Assembly: GCF_900114745.1 (NCBI RefSeq)
Contig: NZ_FOUB01000001.1
Span: 62,001 to 126,000, forward strand
Reading direction: 5' to 3'
Length of the DNA stretch: 64,000 nucleotides
Source: Nitrosomonas communis
Lineage (GTDB): Bacteria > Pseudomonadota > Gammaproteobacteria > Burkholderiales > Nitrosomonadaceae
The notes below the pieces were generated by a model. That model worked only from the letters and a program-made list of their open reading frames with translations. It was not told the origin of the DNA and did no database searches. How positions within the stretch are numbered: position 1 is the first letter of the stretch; every line of letters begins with the position of its first letter. The position numbers were made by a program, and so were the translations under genes. This document shows positions 1 to 8,503 of this stretch, piece after piece.

Positions 1-406
1 TGTCGTGGCTGGATTGGCTGTACGACCTCGGTGATGTAATTGACCAGCAGCACGTAAAATACGATAGAAACTGCTTTCTGACGCCAGATAAATAGCTTTG
101 TCTGCTAAGGCAGGTATAATCTGTTTGGGTGTCTGGCTGCAGAATGCTTTACTGTTACAAACATCGAATATGCTTTCTTTCCTGCGCACTGAGTTTGTTG
201 GTAGGGGTTTTCTTGACTGTTTGCCGACGATCTGTCAGGCCAATGCTATGCCAGTATTGTAGCGTGCGACTGTTGATGCCGATTACCTCACAGGACAATC
301 GTTGCCGTACACCTTGATTTACTGCTTCTGTTATTAATTTTATGGCCATCTGACGATCCTGCGCGGATATCAATCTTCCTCGCTCACCCCCCAGATGGCT
401 TCGCAC
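1..406 (-). pseudogene. IS3-family transposase OrfB, frameshifted and cut by the window edge
   Basis: The frame that opens at GTG 406 encodes the N-terminal helper region of an OrfB (GRLISAQDRQMAIKLITEA) and stops at 155. The similarity continues in the next frame from about 178 to position 1 (KAFCSQTPKQIIPALADKA, then LASESSFYRILRAGQLHHRGR). That is the conserved stretch before the DDE integrase core. A one- or two-base indel near 172-185 therefore breaks this copy. The DDE catalytic domain lies outside the window and could not be checked. A sequencing error at the indel is a possible alternative. Confidence 0.75.
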
Positions 407-870
407 TTTTTTGACAGCACCAGCAGCGCGGCTGTTTCTGCCAGTGCTTTTTCTTTGCGTCTGAGTTCAGATTCCAGATGCTTTATCTGCTTCCGCTCTT
501 CCTGACGATAGCGATTCTTTTCTTTCTCAGCCTGGGCATGGCGTTGATACCCTAACAGTGCTGCCGTTTTCCATTGATCAATCTGTTCTGGGTACAGCCC
601 CCTACTGCGGCAATACTCACTCAGTTGTGCGCTATTAAAACCAGCTGTTTCTATGACAACCGCCAGCTTATCTTCTGCTATCCAGTCATCTGCTTTACTG
701 TTATCTCCCGGCACTGCGATTCCTCTGTTCCTGTATTCTTTTCTCCATTTGCACAGCGTAACATCAGATACGCCTGTTTCTTTACACAATTGTGGAACAG
801 ATACCGCATTCGGTGGCATCATCTTCTTGATTACTGATTCCTTAAATTCTTTCGAATAACTCTTTTGCAT
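370..870 (-). CDS. IS3-family transposase OrfA
   Basis: This 166-residue protein begins MQKSYSKEFKESVIKKM and has a helix-turn-helix at about residues 22-48 (VPQLCKETGVSDVTLCKWRK). It ends in a charged heptad-like segment at about residues 118-150, as in OrfA proteins of the IS3 family that bind the element's ends and dimerise through a leucine-zipper-like helix. It reads in one open frame from ATG 870. Its last codons overlap orfB, and a -1 slip at 406-412 would give the OrfAB fusion transposase. The family assignment is from motif recognition; the precise IS name is not known. Confidence 0.85.
   Translation of the reverse strand: MQKSYSKEFKESVIKKMMPPNAVSVPQLCKETGVSDVTLCKWRKEYRNRGIAVPGDNSKADDWIAEDKLAVVIETAGFNSAQLSEYCRSRGLYPEQIDQWKTAALLGYQRHAQAEKEKNRYRQEERKQIKHLESELRRKEKALAETAALLVLSKKCEAIWGVSEED
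406..412 (-). promoter_or_regulatory. A6G slippery heptamer for -1 ribosomal frameshifting
   Basis: On the minus strand orfA reads TCA AAA AAG TGC here. A -1 slip gives TCA AAA AAA GTG CGA, which enters the orfB frame exactly. A6G is the commonest frameshift signal in IS3-family elements. No downstream pseudoknot was modelled. Confidence 0.65.
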
Positions 871-959
871 CTTCTCCTCTCACTTCGCCCTTCAAGTTTC
901 TAGGCTTCAATTAAGGCGAAAGGTATCCTGACACATAGGGACCTCGTCTAAAAAAGTTT

Positions 960-1249
960 TGAGATCCTATGGTTCTTTTAAGCATCAGCGCCCCGAATGC
1001 CGGAGCAAGAGTATTGCCTATTGCGATCTCTAATGCAGTGGAAAAGGCGGGTTCGCCCGTAGTTAAGTTAATTAAGAACGCACCGAGAAAAATGCCAAAC
1101 CAGCATGAAGGTCCCCATATCAAGACGGCTGCTAGTGCAATGCCGGTGGGTGGCTAGAACAAGGTAATGTTAGAACCAATGAAGGACATGCTTAGTCCCA
1201 GCTTTCCGGCTATAAAATAAGCTGTCGTTAGCGCTATAATTCGTATCAT
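960..1249 (-). pseudogene. MASE1-domain membrane sensor, N-terminal fragment with an amber stop, truncated by the IS
   Basis: From ATG 1249 the minus strand reads MIRIIALTTAYFIAGKLGLS and reaches a TAG at 1154-1156. It then continues in the same frame as PPTGIALAAVLIWGPSCW and GAFLINLTTGEP. In MASE1 domains the tract before PPTG is normally WPPTG, so the TAG most simply replaces a TGG tryptophan codon. About 95 residues (roughly three predicted membrane helices) remain before the IS boundary near 955. The lost C-terminal part would usually carry a histidine kinase, GGDEF or EAL output domain; which one cannot be told. Confidence 0.75.
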
Positions 1250-1669
1250 GAAGACTTAGAAGAGCTTAGTAAGTGCAGTTTCATCCTAAATTTAACTGCG
1301 ATTAGGAGTAGGGTAATCATCAGATATTTGTGAGGTAGATTGAGAACTACTTTTTATATATGCGCTAAATAGTTCCATCAGCTGGTGACATATTGTTATG
1401 CAGATTGCTTTAGCCCTTGCTTGTATTCCTTTACTGCTTGCCATGAACATGCCATCCTTTATATTCAATACTAATTGATTGAAGTTTGATTATATTATTT
1501 GAGCTTGATTATATGTCATATAAATCCTTTGATTAATCATAGATGTGCTGTAATAAAATGAGCAATGCCGGTTAAAATAGTAGAGTGATAAATAATTGTT
1601 AATTCTTTAATTTTTCTTAAAATAATCAACGATGATCCGCCAGTATGGCGATAAAGAAAGGAATGTCTC
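1250..1669. other. AT-rich intergenic region upstream of cysK with a direct repeat
   Basis: No gene was found. The sequence is strongly AT-rich and contains TTGATTATAT twice (1486-1495 and 1505-1514), start-to-start distance 19 bases, close to two helical turns. This spacing would suit a dimeric or LysR-type regulator such as a CysB-like protein, but no regulator consensus is claimed. The cysK ribosome-binding site (AAAGGAA) lies at about 1656-1662. Confidence 0.35.
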
Positions 1670-2650
1670 ATGTCAAATTGGTACCAAGACAATTCAAAAT
1701 CGATTGGAAGAACACCGTTAGTTCGACTTAATCATATTATTGATGGTGCAGCAGCAACAGTACTGGCCAAGATAGAGGGACGTAATCCGGCATATTCAGT
1801 CAAATGCCGTATTGGAGTTGCAATGGTCGATGATGCCGAGCGACGAGGATTACTCGGCCCTGGTAAAGAATTAGTTGAACCAACAAGTGGTAATACGGGC
1901 ATTGCTTTGGCATTTGTTGCGGCTGCACGAGGTATTCCATTGACCTTGACAATGCCGGAAACCATGAGTATCGAACGCCGAAAATTACTTGTCGCTTTTG
2001 GCGCCAAGCTGGTTCTGACAGAAGGCCAGCGTGGTATGGGCGGTGCTATTGCAAAGGCTAATGAAATTGTTGCTGCAGATCCTGATCGTTTTGTTTTATT
2101 ACAACAATTTAAGAATCCGGCCAATCCAGCAATACACGAACAAACGACAGGCCCTGAGATCTGGCAGGATACTGAGGGTGCAATCGATATTTTTGTTGCA
2201 GGAATAGGAACGGGTGGCACGATGACAGGTGTTTCCCGCTATATAAAACAAGTCAAAGGGAAGGTAATTACGTCAGTTGCAGTCGAACCGGCCGCAAGTC
2301 CTGTCATTACTCAGCAGCGGTCAGGTCAGCCTTTAACGCCTGGGCCACACAAGATTCAAGGAATTGGCGCTGGATTTGTTCCGGATAACCTTGATCTTTC
2401 CTTGGTGGATGAAGTCGAACAGATTAGTAACGAGGATGCTGTCCTGTATGCTCGTCGACTCGCTCGGGAAGAAGGAATACTTTCTGGGATTTCCTGTGGT
2501 GCTGCCGTTGCAGCAGCTGTACGACATGCCAAGCGCCCAGAAAATGTAGGCAAAACGATCGTTGTCATTTTGCCAGATTCTGGTGAACGTTATCTAAGCA
2601 GTATACTTTTTGAAGGTATGTTTAATGAACAGGGGTTAAATATAGAGTGA
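1670..2650 (+). CDS. cysK: Cysteine synthase A (O-acetylserine sulfhydrylase)
   Basis: This is a pyridoxal-phosphate enzyme of fold type II that makes L-cysteine from O-acetylserine and sulfide in the cytoplasm. At 326 residues it matches the usual CysK length. Visible motifs are [11 protein letters not shown] near residue 40-50 (its lysine forms the Schiff base), [11 protein letters not shown] near 70-80 (substrate loop), GTGGT near 180 (phosphate-binding loop) and the C-terminal SGERYLSS segment. ATG 1670 has an AAAGGAA Shine-Dalgarno. The stop codon overlaps the GTG of the serine acetyltransferase gene, so the two enzymes of the pathway are translationally coupled; in many bacteria they also form a complex. 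CysM is the alternative label, but the [11 protein letters not shown] variant fits CysK. Confidence 0.93.
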   Translation: MSNWYQDNSKSIGRTPLVRLNHIIDGAAATVLAKIEGRNPAYSVKCRIGVAMVDDAERRGLLGPGKELVEPTSGNTGIALAFVAAARGIPLTLTMPETMSIERRKLLVAFGAKLVLTEGQRGMGGAIAKANEIVAADPDRFVLLQQFKNPANPAIHEQTTGPEIWQDTEGAIDIFVAGIGTGGTMTGVSRYIKQVKGKVITSVAVEPAASPVITQQRSGQPLTPGPHKIQGIGAGFVPDNLDLSLVDEVEQISNEDAVLYARRLAREEGILSGISCGAAVAAAVRHAKRPENVGKTIVVILPDSGERYLSSILFEGMFNEQGLNIE

Positions 2651-3597
2651 CTAACGTCAATAGAGTCAGCGATCTCCAGTTAAGAAGTACCTATCTTGAG
2701 ATTGATCCAATCGTTGGAGAATTACGTACTCTGCGATTGGCATCGCTGGAAAACCGACAAAGGCATCGGAGGCCTCCGAAGCTTCCTTTACGCAAAATTC
2801 TGGTAGGTGTTGCAGAGGGCTTGAGTGCGGCGATGTTTCCGAATCGTTTGGGTCCGGCCGATCTTGCGGATGAGGGAGTTGATCATTATGTGGGACACAC
2901 ACTGAATACTACTCTGCGCACGTTACTGGTACAAATACAGCATGAATTACATTTTAGCTCAGGTTTGGAAAACCTGAGTGACGAAGATCGTGAACGGGCA
3001 ATAGATATCACGCAAGCATTTGCCAAGCGTTTACCTGCGATTCGCAGTTTACTGGAAAGCGACATTGTTGCAGCCTACGAAGGTGATCCGGCAGCGCACA
3101 GCGTTGATGAAGTATTGGTATGTTATCCGGGCATTATGGCCATTACCTACTATCGGCTAGCGCATGAGTTGTGCCGACTCGGTGTGCCACTGATTGCGCG
3201 CATGATTTCAGAAATAGCACACTCAATGACTGGGGTAGAAATACATCCAGGTGCTCAGATTGGTGGCAGTTTTTTTATTGATCATGGCACAGGGGTAGTC
3301 ATTGGAGAGACTGCCATTATAGGCCGTAATGTGCGGTTGTATCAGGCTGTTACTTTAGGTGCAAAACGATTTCCGGTAGATGAGCACGGAGCGTTGGTGA
3401 AAGGCATACCACGGCATCCCATCGTCGAGGATGATGTTGTGATTTATGCGGGGGCTACTATCTTGGGACGTATCATTATCGGGCGTGGCTCAATAATTGG
3501 TGGGAATGTTTGGCTGACACGCAGCGTGCCAGCTGGCAGCCATATTACCCAAGCACAGATGCGTCATGAAACATTCGAAGGTGGGGCGGGGATATAG
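2647..3597 (+). CDS. epsC: Serine O-acetyltransferase (EpsC/CysE type)
   Basis: The protein transfers acetyl from acetyl-CoA to serine, the first step of cysteine synthesis. It has 316 residues: a long N-terminal helical region (about 1-190) and then a left-handed beta-helix of hexapeptide repeats (from about 195: [56 protein letters not shown]). The HGTGVVIGE tract carries the active-site histidine region. The start is a GTG whose last two bases are the first two bases of the cysK TGA stop. The gene has no Shine-Dalgarno of its own, so its expression should depend on translation of cysK. The long form is the one called EpsC in many betaproteobacteria. Confidence 0.9.
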   Translation: MTNVNRVSDLQLRSTYLEIDPIVGELRTLRLASLENRQRHRRPPKLPLRKILVGVAEGLSAAMFPNRLGPADLADEGVDHYVGHTLNTTLRTLLVQIQHELHFSSGLENLSDEDRERAIDITQAFAKRLPAIRSLLESDIVAAYEGDPAAHSVDEVLVCYPGIMAITYYRLAHELCRLGVPLIARMISEIAHSMTGVEIHPGAQIGGSFFIDHGTGVVIGETAIIGRNVRLYQAVTLGAKRFPVDEHGALVKGIPRHPIVEDDVVIYAGATILGRIIIGRGSIIGGNVWLTRSVPAGSHITQAQMRHETFEGGAGI

Positions 3598-3612
3598 GAT
3601 TATATTTGAGAG

Positions 3613-4035
3613 ATGGAAATGGCAAATAGCAAACTTTTTTTGACACTTGAAGACGCCAAAGAGATCGCTGCAGCAGCAGAAGCGGAGGCCAAGCGCAATA
3701 ATTGGCCAGTAGTTATTTCTATTGTTGATGAAGGAGGGCATTTACTTTACTTGGTGCGGTTGGATAATACGCAATATGGCAGTATTGAAGTTGCTATACA
3801 AAAAGCCAGATCAGCCATTGCTTTTCGAAGATCAACTAAAATACTGGAGGAGCAAGTCAATCAAGGGCATGTGCGTTATTTAAATTTACCTGGGGCAGTA
3901 CCCATAGAAGGCGGACTGCCTATTGTACTCAGTAGTCAATTTGTGGGTGCGATCGGTGTGAGTGGCGTAAGATCTCATCAAGATGCACAAATTGCGCAAG
4001 CGGGAATCGATACACTTAATTCAGATTCTTTTTAA
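3613..4035 (+). CDS. GlcG/HbpS-family haem-binding-like protein
   Basis: The product has 140 residues and belongs to the GlcG/HbpS (DUF336) family, seen in the tracts LTLEDAKEIAAAAEAEAKRN, VVISIVDEGGHLLYLVRLD and GGLPIVLSSQFVGAIGVSG. Members are small cytoplasmic or exported proteins linked to haem or cobalamin-type cofactors or to glycolate genes; the function here is unknown. There is no signal peptide. It follows epsC by 15 bases on the same strand, so it may be read from the cysK transcript. An internal ATG at 3619 is an equally possible start. Confidence 0.75.
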   Translation: MEMANSKLFLTLEDAKEIAAAAEAEAKRNNWPVVISIVDEGGHLLYLVRLDNTQYGSIEVAIQKARSAIAFRRSTKILEEQVNQGHVRYLNLPGAVPIEGGLPIVLSSQFVGAIGVSGVRSHQDAQIAQAGIDTLNSDSF

Positions 4036-4638
4036 TCTGTAATTTTCACAGAGGGAATGGTGTGTAGGCAATTGATTATTAATTAAATATTTTTTTATCA
4101 GATTGTGATAGGATTTTTGACTCGTATAATCTATTATTCTATTCTCTGACAATCAAACGACCTGAAAATGTAGAGAAATGGCTTGCAAAGAGTTTACTAT
4201 GCATACTGTTCCTCAAAATAATACCCTAAACTTATCCGTGACTGCGCTCGTTTCAGTAAAACCCTGCTTAATACCCTTTTAACACGGATATTTTGCTAAT
4301 ACCTGTGAAGGCGGGCGATACGATTGGTTTTGCGTAAATCTATCTCCGGAGCGCTTGTTCCTCAGCTTTTATTCCATTTCTAAATCAAAACTGACTTTTT
4401 TGGCTTCACTTTGCCGTATTATTTATACTGTCTGCGGCTCACCTTCGTGTTATTTTTGATTTGGAAATGGAATTACATTGCGAGTCATTGCCATTAAGAG
4501 CAGGGAATGTGTGGATATATTTTATTGATAAATTCTTTTTAAAGAATAGTAGGGGCTGTGTAATTTTCAGTTCAACGGTCGTTGATCAATCAAATGAGAT
4601 AAACTAGCCAACCGTTTTTTTGTAAATATTTGTTAAAT
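4036..4638. other. Intergenic region with one MITE-like repeat
   Basis: No gene was recognised in this gap of about 600 bases. It holds one copy of the 103-bp inverted-repeat element at 4371-4473. Short inverted AACGGT/ACCGTT arms and a T run lie about 20-60 bases before the next gene. The rest is AT-rich with no recognisable remnant. Confidence 0.5.
4371..4473 (+). repeat. MITE-like element, copy 1 of 6
   Basis: This 103-bp unit begins ATTCCATTTCTAAATCAAAA and ends in the complement of ATTCCATTTCCAAATCAAAA, giving 20-bp terminal inverted repeats with one mismatch. The centre contains GCCGTATTATTTATACTG, which all copies share nearly unchanged. It has no coding capacity. Other copies lie at 8328, 29866, 37081, 46511 and 63124. 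This copy is taken as the forward orientation. Confidence 0.88.
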
Positions 4639-5646
4639 ATGGATCTACTTACTCAAGGATTGTTGGGTGCCAGTCTTGCTCAGTCAGGTACGCGACAAAA
4701 TGAAGCGCGTTTAGCTACAGGCATTGGATTTTTCGCTGGGCTACTTGCAGATGCGGATATTCTGATTCAGTCAGCGAATGATCCCTTATTAACTGTGGAA
4801 TTTCATCGCCATTTTACACATTCCATCTTCTTTGTTCCATTCGGTGGCCTGATTGCAGCACTTATTCTGTGGCCATTTCTCCGGAAGCAGTTATCTTTTT
4901 CACGCTTATACTTGTTCTGCTTTTTGGGTTATAGCTTAAGTGGCGTGCTAGATGCGTTAACCAGCTACGGTACTCATTTATTTTGGCCAGTGAATGAGGA
5001 ACGAGTTGCGCTTAATATTGTTTCTGTCATTGATCCCGTTTTTACTTTGATACTACTAGTCGCAGTCATTTTTACCTACAAGAAGAAAGCAGTCATGGTT
5101 GCGAAAATTGGCTTAATTATCGCAACTTTTTATCTTGTGCTTGGTTGGGTGCAGCTCCAACGCGCAGAAGCAGCTGCTGCAGCCTTGGCTGCTTCCAGGG
5201 GTCATGTTGCAGAGCAATTGCTGGTTAAACCGACTTTAGCCAATTTGGTATTGTGGCGTTCGATTTATGAAACCGAAGGAGAGTTCTATGTCGATGCGAT
5301 TCGGGTTGGCCTATTTGCGCAACCTCGCATCTATCCAGGAGAATCAATCAAAAAATTTAAGATTGATCAGTTTCTGAATCATCTGCCTAAGGAATCAACC
5401 TTGGCGAAGGATATTTCGCGTTTTACCATTTTTTCTGCTGGTTTTGTTGCTATTCAGCCTGATCGTCCTGATCTTCTGATTGACGTGCGTTACTCAAATT
5501 TACCTACGACCATTGCACCGTTATGGGGGATAGAAATGAATCTACAAGATCCTGATCAACATGCACTGTATCAATTATTCCGGGACACTTCCAAAGAAAC
5601 ACGTCAGAAATTTCTAGCTTACCTGCTGGGTGAATCTGTCGATTAA
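4639..5646 (+). CDS. YdjM-like inner-membrane metal-dependent hydrolase (DUF457)
   Basis: The protein of about 335 residues starts MDLLTQGLLGASLAQSG, typical of the DUF457/YdjM membrane-hydrolase family. A histidine-rich motif, FHRHFTHSIFF near residue 55, is the likely metal site. About five hydrophobic helices occupy the first 180 residues and a soluble domain follows. The frame opens earlier at TTG 4630, but ATG 4639 gives the conserved family N-terminus. Family members are DNA-damage inducible in Escherichia coli; the substrate is unknown. It stands alone between a repeat-bearing gap and the convergent darP gene. Confidence 0.78.
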   Translation: MDLLTQGLLGASLAQSGTRQNEARLATGIGFFAGLLADADILIQSANDPLLTVEFHRHFTHSIFFVPFGGLIAALILWPFLRKQLSFSRLYLFCFLGYSLSGVLDALTSYGTHLFWPVNEERVALNIVSVIDPVFTLILLVAVIFTYKKKAVMVAKIGLIIATFYLVLGWVQLQRAEAAAAALAASRGHVAEQLLVKPTLANLVLWRSIYETEGEFYVDAIRVGLFAQPRIYPGESIKKFKIDQFLNHLPKESTLAKDISRFTIFSAGFVAIQPDRPDLLIDVRYSNLPTTIAPLWGIEMNLQDPDQHALYQLFRDTSKETRQKFLAYLLGESVD

Positions 5647-5704
5647 GGGATTAAGGATGGAGTGAAATCACTGATGTGCGATTATTTCCGTTTATCTTTT
5701 GGCA

Positions 5705-6229
5705 TCAATTTGAAGGTGTTTTTTCAGAAATGATGCTGCGTAATTCCTGAAATAGGGCCCGGAAGTTTTTAGGAGGTTTTCCTGCAAGTTTTTCTTTGGT
5801 GGTATTGCGAACGAGTATTCGTAAACGTTGTAAATCAGCGTTCGGATATTGCTGTCCAAATTCAGTAAAAGCTGTCTCATCTGCTAGCAGACGCTCGCGC
5901 CATCGTTCCAAAAGATGTAACCATGCAGTATGGTGTATGCTTGAACTTCGTCCAGAATTAATTTTCTCCTGAATAGGGGCTACGTCAATTTTTCGCATCA
6001 GCTTGCCAATATATTGGAGCTGGCGACGATGCGCTTCATGCTTGGTGATACGTTTAGCCTCAAAGATGGCGTCCTGGAGTATTTCTGGTAAACCAAGTTC
6101 AGCTATTTGTTGGAGATCAAGCGCAACCAACTGCTCACCGATATCCTGCAACGCATGCATGGCACGTTTGCGCCGTGTTTTACTGAGCGAAGATTCCTGG
6201 TCAGCATCATGTTTTATGTTATTTTGCAT
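5705..6229 (-). CDS. darP: Ribosome-associated protein DarP (YjgA/DUF615)
   Basis: This 174-residue protein belongs to the YjgA (DUF615) family, which binds late 50S ribosome assembly intermediates. Recognition rests on SLSKTRRKRAMHALQDIGEQ, LPEILQDAIFEAKRITKHEA and RRQLQYIGKLMRKID, all standard for the family. It is basic and helical, with no membrane segment. It is divergent from pmbA, and this darP/pmbA head-to-head pair is common in beta- and gammaproteobacteria. Confidence 0.9.
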   Translation of the reverse strand: MQNNIKHDADQESSLSKTRRKRAMHALQDIGEQLVALDLQQIAELGLPEILQDAIFEAKRITKHEAHRRQLQYIGKLMRKIDVAPIQEKINSGRSSSIHHTAWLHLLERWRERLLADETAFTEFGQQYPNADLQRLRILVRNTTKEKLAGKPPKNFRALFQELRSIISEKTPSN

Positions 6230-6357
6230 GGCTAGCTATGTAATGCAATAACGAGAAGCTGTTATCATATCGCTCTTTGAGCGCTAATTTTATTAAATTT
6301 ACTTTAAAACAATTATATTGACTTCGTTGTGAGTTGATTTTTATCAAGCTAATTTAT

Positions 6358-7716
6358 ATGAATAATGATATCTCGTCATCTCAACATTTCTCTTATCCTT
6401 TTGGAACGCTTCAGCAGATTGCACGTGATATTTTGGATCATGCCCGGAAAGGGGGTGCCAGCGCATGTGAAGCCAATGTATCTGATGGTTGTGGTTTGAA
6501 TGTCACAGTTCGACAGGGTACTGTGGAAACTATTGAGCACACTCGAGACAAAGGATTGTCTGTGACAGTCTACATTGGCCAAAAACGTGGTCATGCAAGT
6601 ACCTCAGATTTTTCTCCACAAGCCATCGGTGATACAGTAACAGCTGCACTTTCTATTGCACGACATACGGCTGCAGATGATTGCGCAGGACTGGCTGACG
6701 CGAAGTTGCTGGCCACTTCATTTCCTGATCTTGATTTATATCATCCGTGGGGATTGTCAGTCGAACAAGCGATTGAGCTTGCGCAAGGCTGCGAAGCAGC
6801 GGCGTATTCAATCGATAAGCGCATTAGCAACTCGGAAGGAGCGACTGTATCCATGAATACATCACAGTTCGTATACGCGAATAGCCATGGGTTTACAGCG
6901 GGGTATCCTATTTCCCGGCATAGTATTAGTTGTGCGGTCATTGCAACAGAGCATGATGCAATGCAGCGTGATTATTGGTACACCGTGGCGCGTGATGCAG
7001 CTGATCTAGAATCTATCAATGATGTGGGTAAAAAAGCGGGAAAGCGCACTGTCGCTCGTTTGGGAGCGAAAAAAATTGCGACCTGTGAAGTCCCTGTATT
7101 GTTTGAAGCGCCAGTTGCCTCGAGTCTGATTGGACATTTTACTCAAGCTGTTAGCGGAGCCAGCCTTTATCGTAAATCATCCTTTTTGCTGGATAGCCTT
7201 GGGAAGCAGGTATTCTCGCCAGATATTCGAATACGTGAAATGCCGCATATTAAGAAAGGACTAGCGAGCTGTGCGTTTGATGATGAAGGCGTCGCAACGC
7301 AGGAACGAAACGTGGTTGAGAACGGAATTGTGCAAGGTTATTTTCTCGGTAGCTATTCGGCACGTAAGCTCGGCTTGCATACGACTGGCAATGCAGGAGG
7401 CAATCATAATCTGATAGTAGAAAACGCCACACCGCTGTCGTTTCCTGATTTACTCAAGAAAATGAACAGAGGATTGTTAGTAACAGAATTACTCGGTCAG
7501 GGTGTGAATGGGGTAACAGGAGATTATTCACGAGGTGCTACCGGTTTCTGGGTGGAAAACGGAGAGCTATGTTACCCAGTTGAGGAAATTACTATTGCTG
7601 GCAATTTAAAGGAAATGCTGCGTGGAATAGTAGGGGTGGGGTGCGATAGGATTGTTCGTGGCTCTAAGCAATGTGGGTCGCTGCTGATAGAGCGTATGAC
7701 AGTTGCAGGGCATTAA
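6358..7716 (+). CDS. pmbA: Metalloprotease PmbA (TldE)
   Basis: PmbA/TldE is one subunit of the TldD/TldE zinc protease, which degrades unfolded peptides and matures some microcins and antitoxins in the cytoplasm. The product has 452 residues and shows the family segments TSDFSPQAIGDTVTAALSIA, SFLLDSLGKQVFSPDIRI, GNAGGNHNLIVENATP and GVNGVTGDYSRGATGFWVENG. Translation could open at TTG 6334, but ATG 6358 gives the normal family N-terminus and is preferred. The tldD partner is not in the window. Confidence 0.92.
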   Translation: MNNDISSSQHFSYPFGTLQQIARDILDHARKGGASACEANVSDGCGLNVTVRQGTVETIEHTRDKGLSVTVYIGQKRGHASTSDFSPQAIGDTVTAALSIARHTAADDCAGLADAKLLATSFPDLDLYHPWGLSVEQAIELAQGCEAAAYSIDKRISNSEGATVSMNTSQFVYANSHGFTAGYPISRHSISCAVIATEHDAMQRDYWYTVARDAADLESINDVGKKAGKRTVARLGAKKIATCEVPVLFEAPVASSLIGHFTQAVSGASLYRKSSFLLDSLGKQVFSPDIRIREMPHIKKGLASCAFDDEGVATQERNVVENGIVQGYFLGSYSARKLGLHTTGNAGGNHNLIVENATPLSFPDLLKKMNRGLLVTELLGQGVNGVTGDYSRGATGFWVENGELCYPVEEITIAGNLKEMLRGIVGVGCDRIVRGSKQCGSLLIERMTVAGH

Positions 7717-8037
7717 ACCTAACAATCAGTTGACTTCTTGTTTGAGTAGTTAAGCCCATGGCATATAGAGGTATTTTTGAAATTTTCTTGTCTACCAGAA
7801 TGGTGAAGCCGCGTCGAAGCATATCAAGCATACCCTATGTCGCTCTAGGCATGAATGTGGCGTTGCTTCCCGCGCAGGGAACGATGCTGCGGCCTCATTG
7901 CGCTAAGTCTCGCGCCTGGACTATCATACGCTACACTCTCCAATTGTGGTTTTTGAGCCAAATGGAATATGGAAGATCACTAAAAATTGATGAGCGTTGA
8001 ATTTTCAACCTTATTTTTAATGCCCCGATTGAAATGG
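7717..8037. other. Intergenic region without a recognised gene
   Basis: An 80-codon plus-strand reading frame (7758-8000) fills most of this gap. It has no good Shine-Dalgarno, resembles no family I know and has an unusual residue mix. The stretch from about 7800 to 7960 is more GC-rich than its surroundings, as a decayed insertion might be, but no transposase motif could be read in any frame. Confidence 0.3.
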
Positions 8038-8265
8038 TTATTTCTTTTTTAAGTAAAATAAAAATTCACCGCTCGTTTCAGCTGAGGACAATAGCTGGTT
8101 ACCCGTTTGTTCGGCAAAGACTTGAAAATCAATGAGAGAAGCAGGATCGGTAGCGACGATTTTTAGTATTTGTCCGCGAGTCATATCTGTCAAAGATTTT
8201 TTGGTGCGTAGTATGGGTAATGGACAGACTAATCCGCGTACATCAAGTTCCTTGTCAAAATTCAT
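8038..8265 (-). CDS. tusA: TusA-family sulfurtransferase
   Basis: This 75-residue protein has the TusA/SirA signature RGLVCPLPILRTKKSL, whose cysteine carries the persulfide. In Escherichia coli TusA passes sulfur to tRNA thiolation and molybdopterin pathways; in lithotrophs paralogues act in sulfur trafficking. It has a strong AAAGGAG Shine-Dalgarno directly upstream of ATG 8265 and stands alone. One MITE-like repeat separates it from the divergent argJ gene. Confidence 0.88.
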   Translation of the reverse strand: MNFDKELDVRGLVCPLPILRTKKSLTDMTRGQILKIVATDPASLIDFQVFAEQTGNQLLSSAETSGEFLFYLKKK

Positions 8266-8327
8266 ACTTCTCCTTTTTTATAAGACTTTTACTTAATTTT
8301 ACCGGCCATGACATAAGGTACCAAGTA

Positions 8328-8429
8328 ATTCCATTTCTAAATTAAAACTGACTTTGTCGGCTTCACCTTGCCTATTATTTATACTGTCTGCGTCTCGTCT
8401 TTGCGCCATTTTTGATTTGGAAATGAAAT
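8328..8429 (+). repeat. MITE-like element, copy 2 of 6
   Basis: This 102-bp copy is in the same orientation as copy 1. The left end is ATTCCATTTCTAAATTAAAA and the right end has GAAATGAAAT in place of GAAATGGAAT. It lies between the divergent tusA and argJ genes, so it sits within their promoter region. Confidence 0.87.
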
Positions 8430-8503
8430 AACCTGATTTCAGATTGTTGGAACCTCCAGCTCAAGATAAGTTACGATAACGCATTTCTTAATCATCTTAT
8501 TAT

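Larger units (their letters stand above)
1..955 (-). mobile_element. IS3-family insertion sequence, partial (continues beyond the window start)
   Basis: The minus strand carries an orfA with an N-terminal helix-turn-helix and a C-terminal coiled coil. A partly overlapping orfB follows in the -1 frame, with a slippery A6G heptamer at the junction. This is the standard layout of IS3-family elements. The element starts somewhere between about 925 and 960, where the neighbouring MASE1 coding sequence loses its expected similarity. The exact terminal repeat cannot be set because the other end lies outside the window. The orfB frame is interrupted near 175, so this copy is probably not active by itself. 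Confidence 0.8.
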
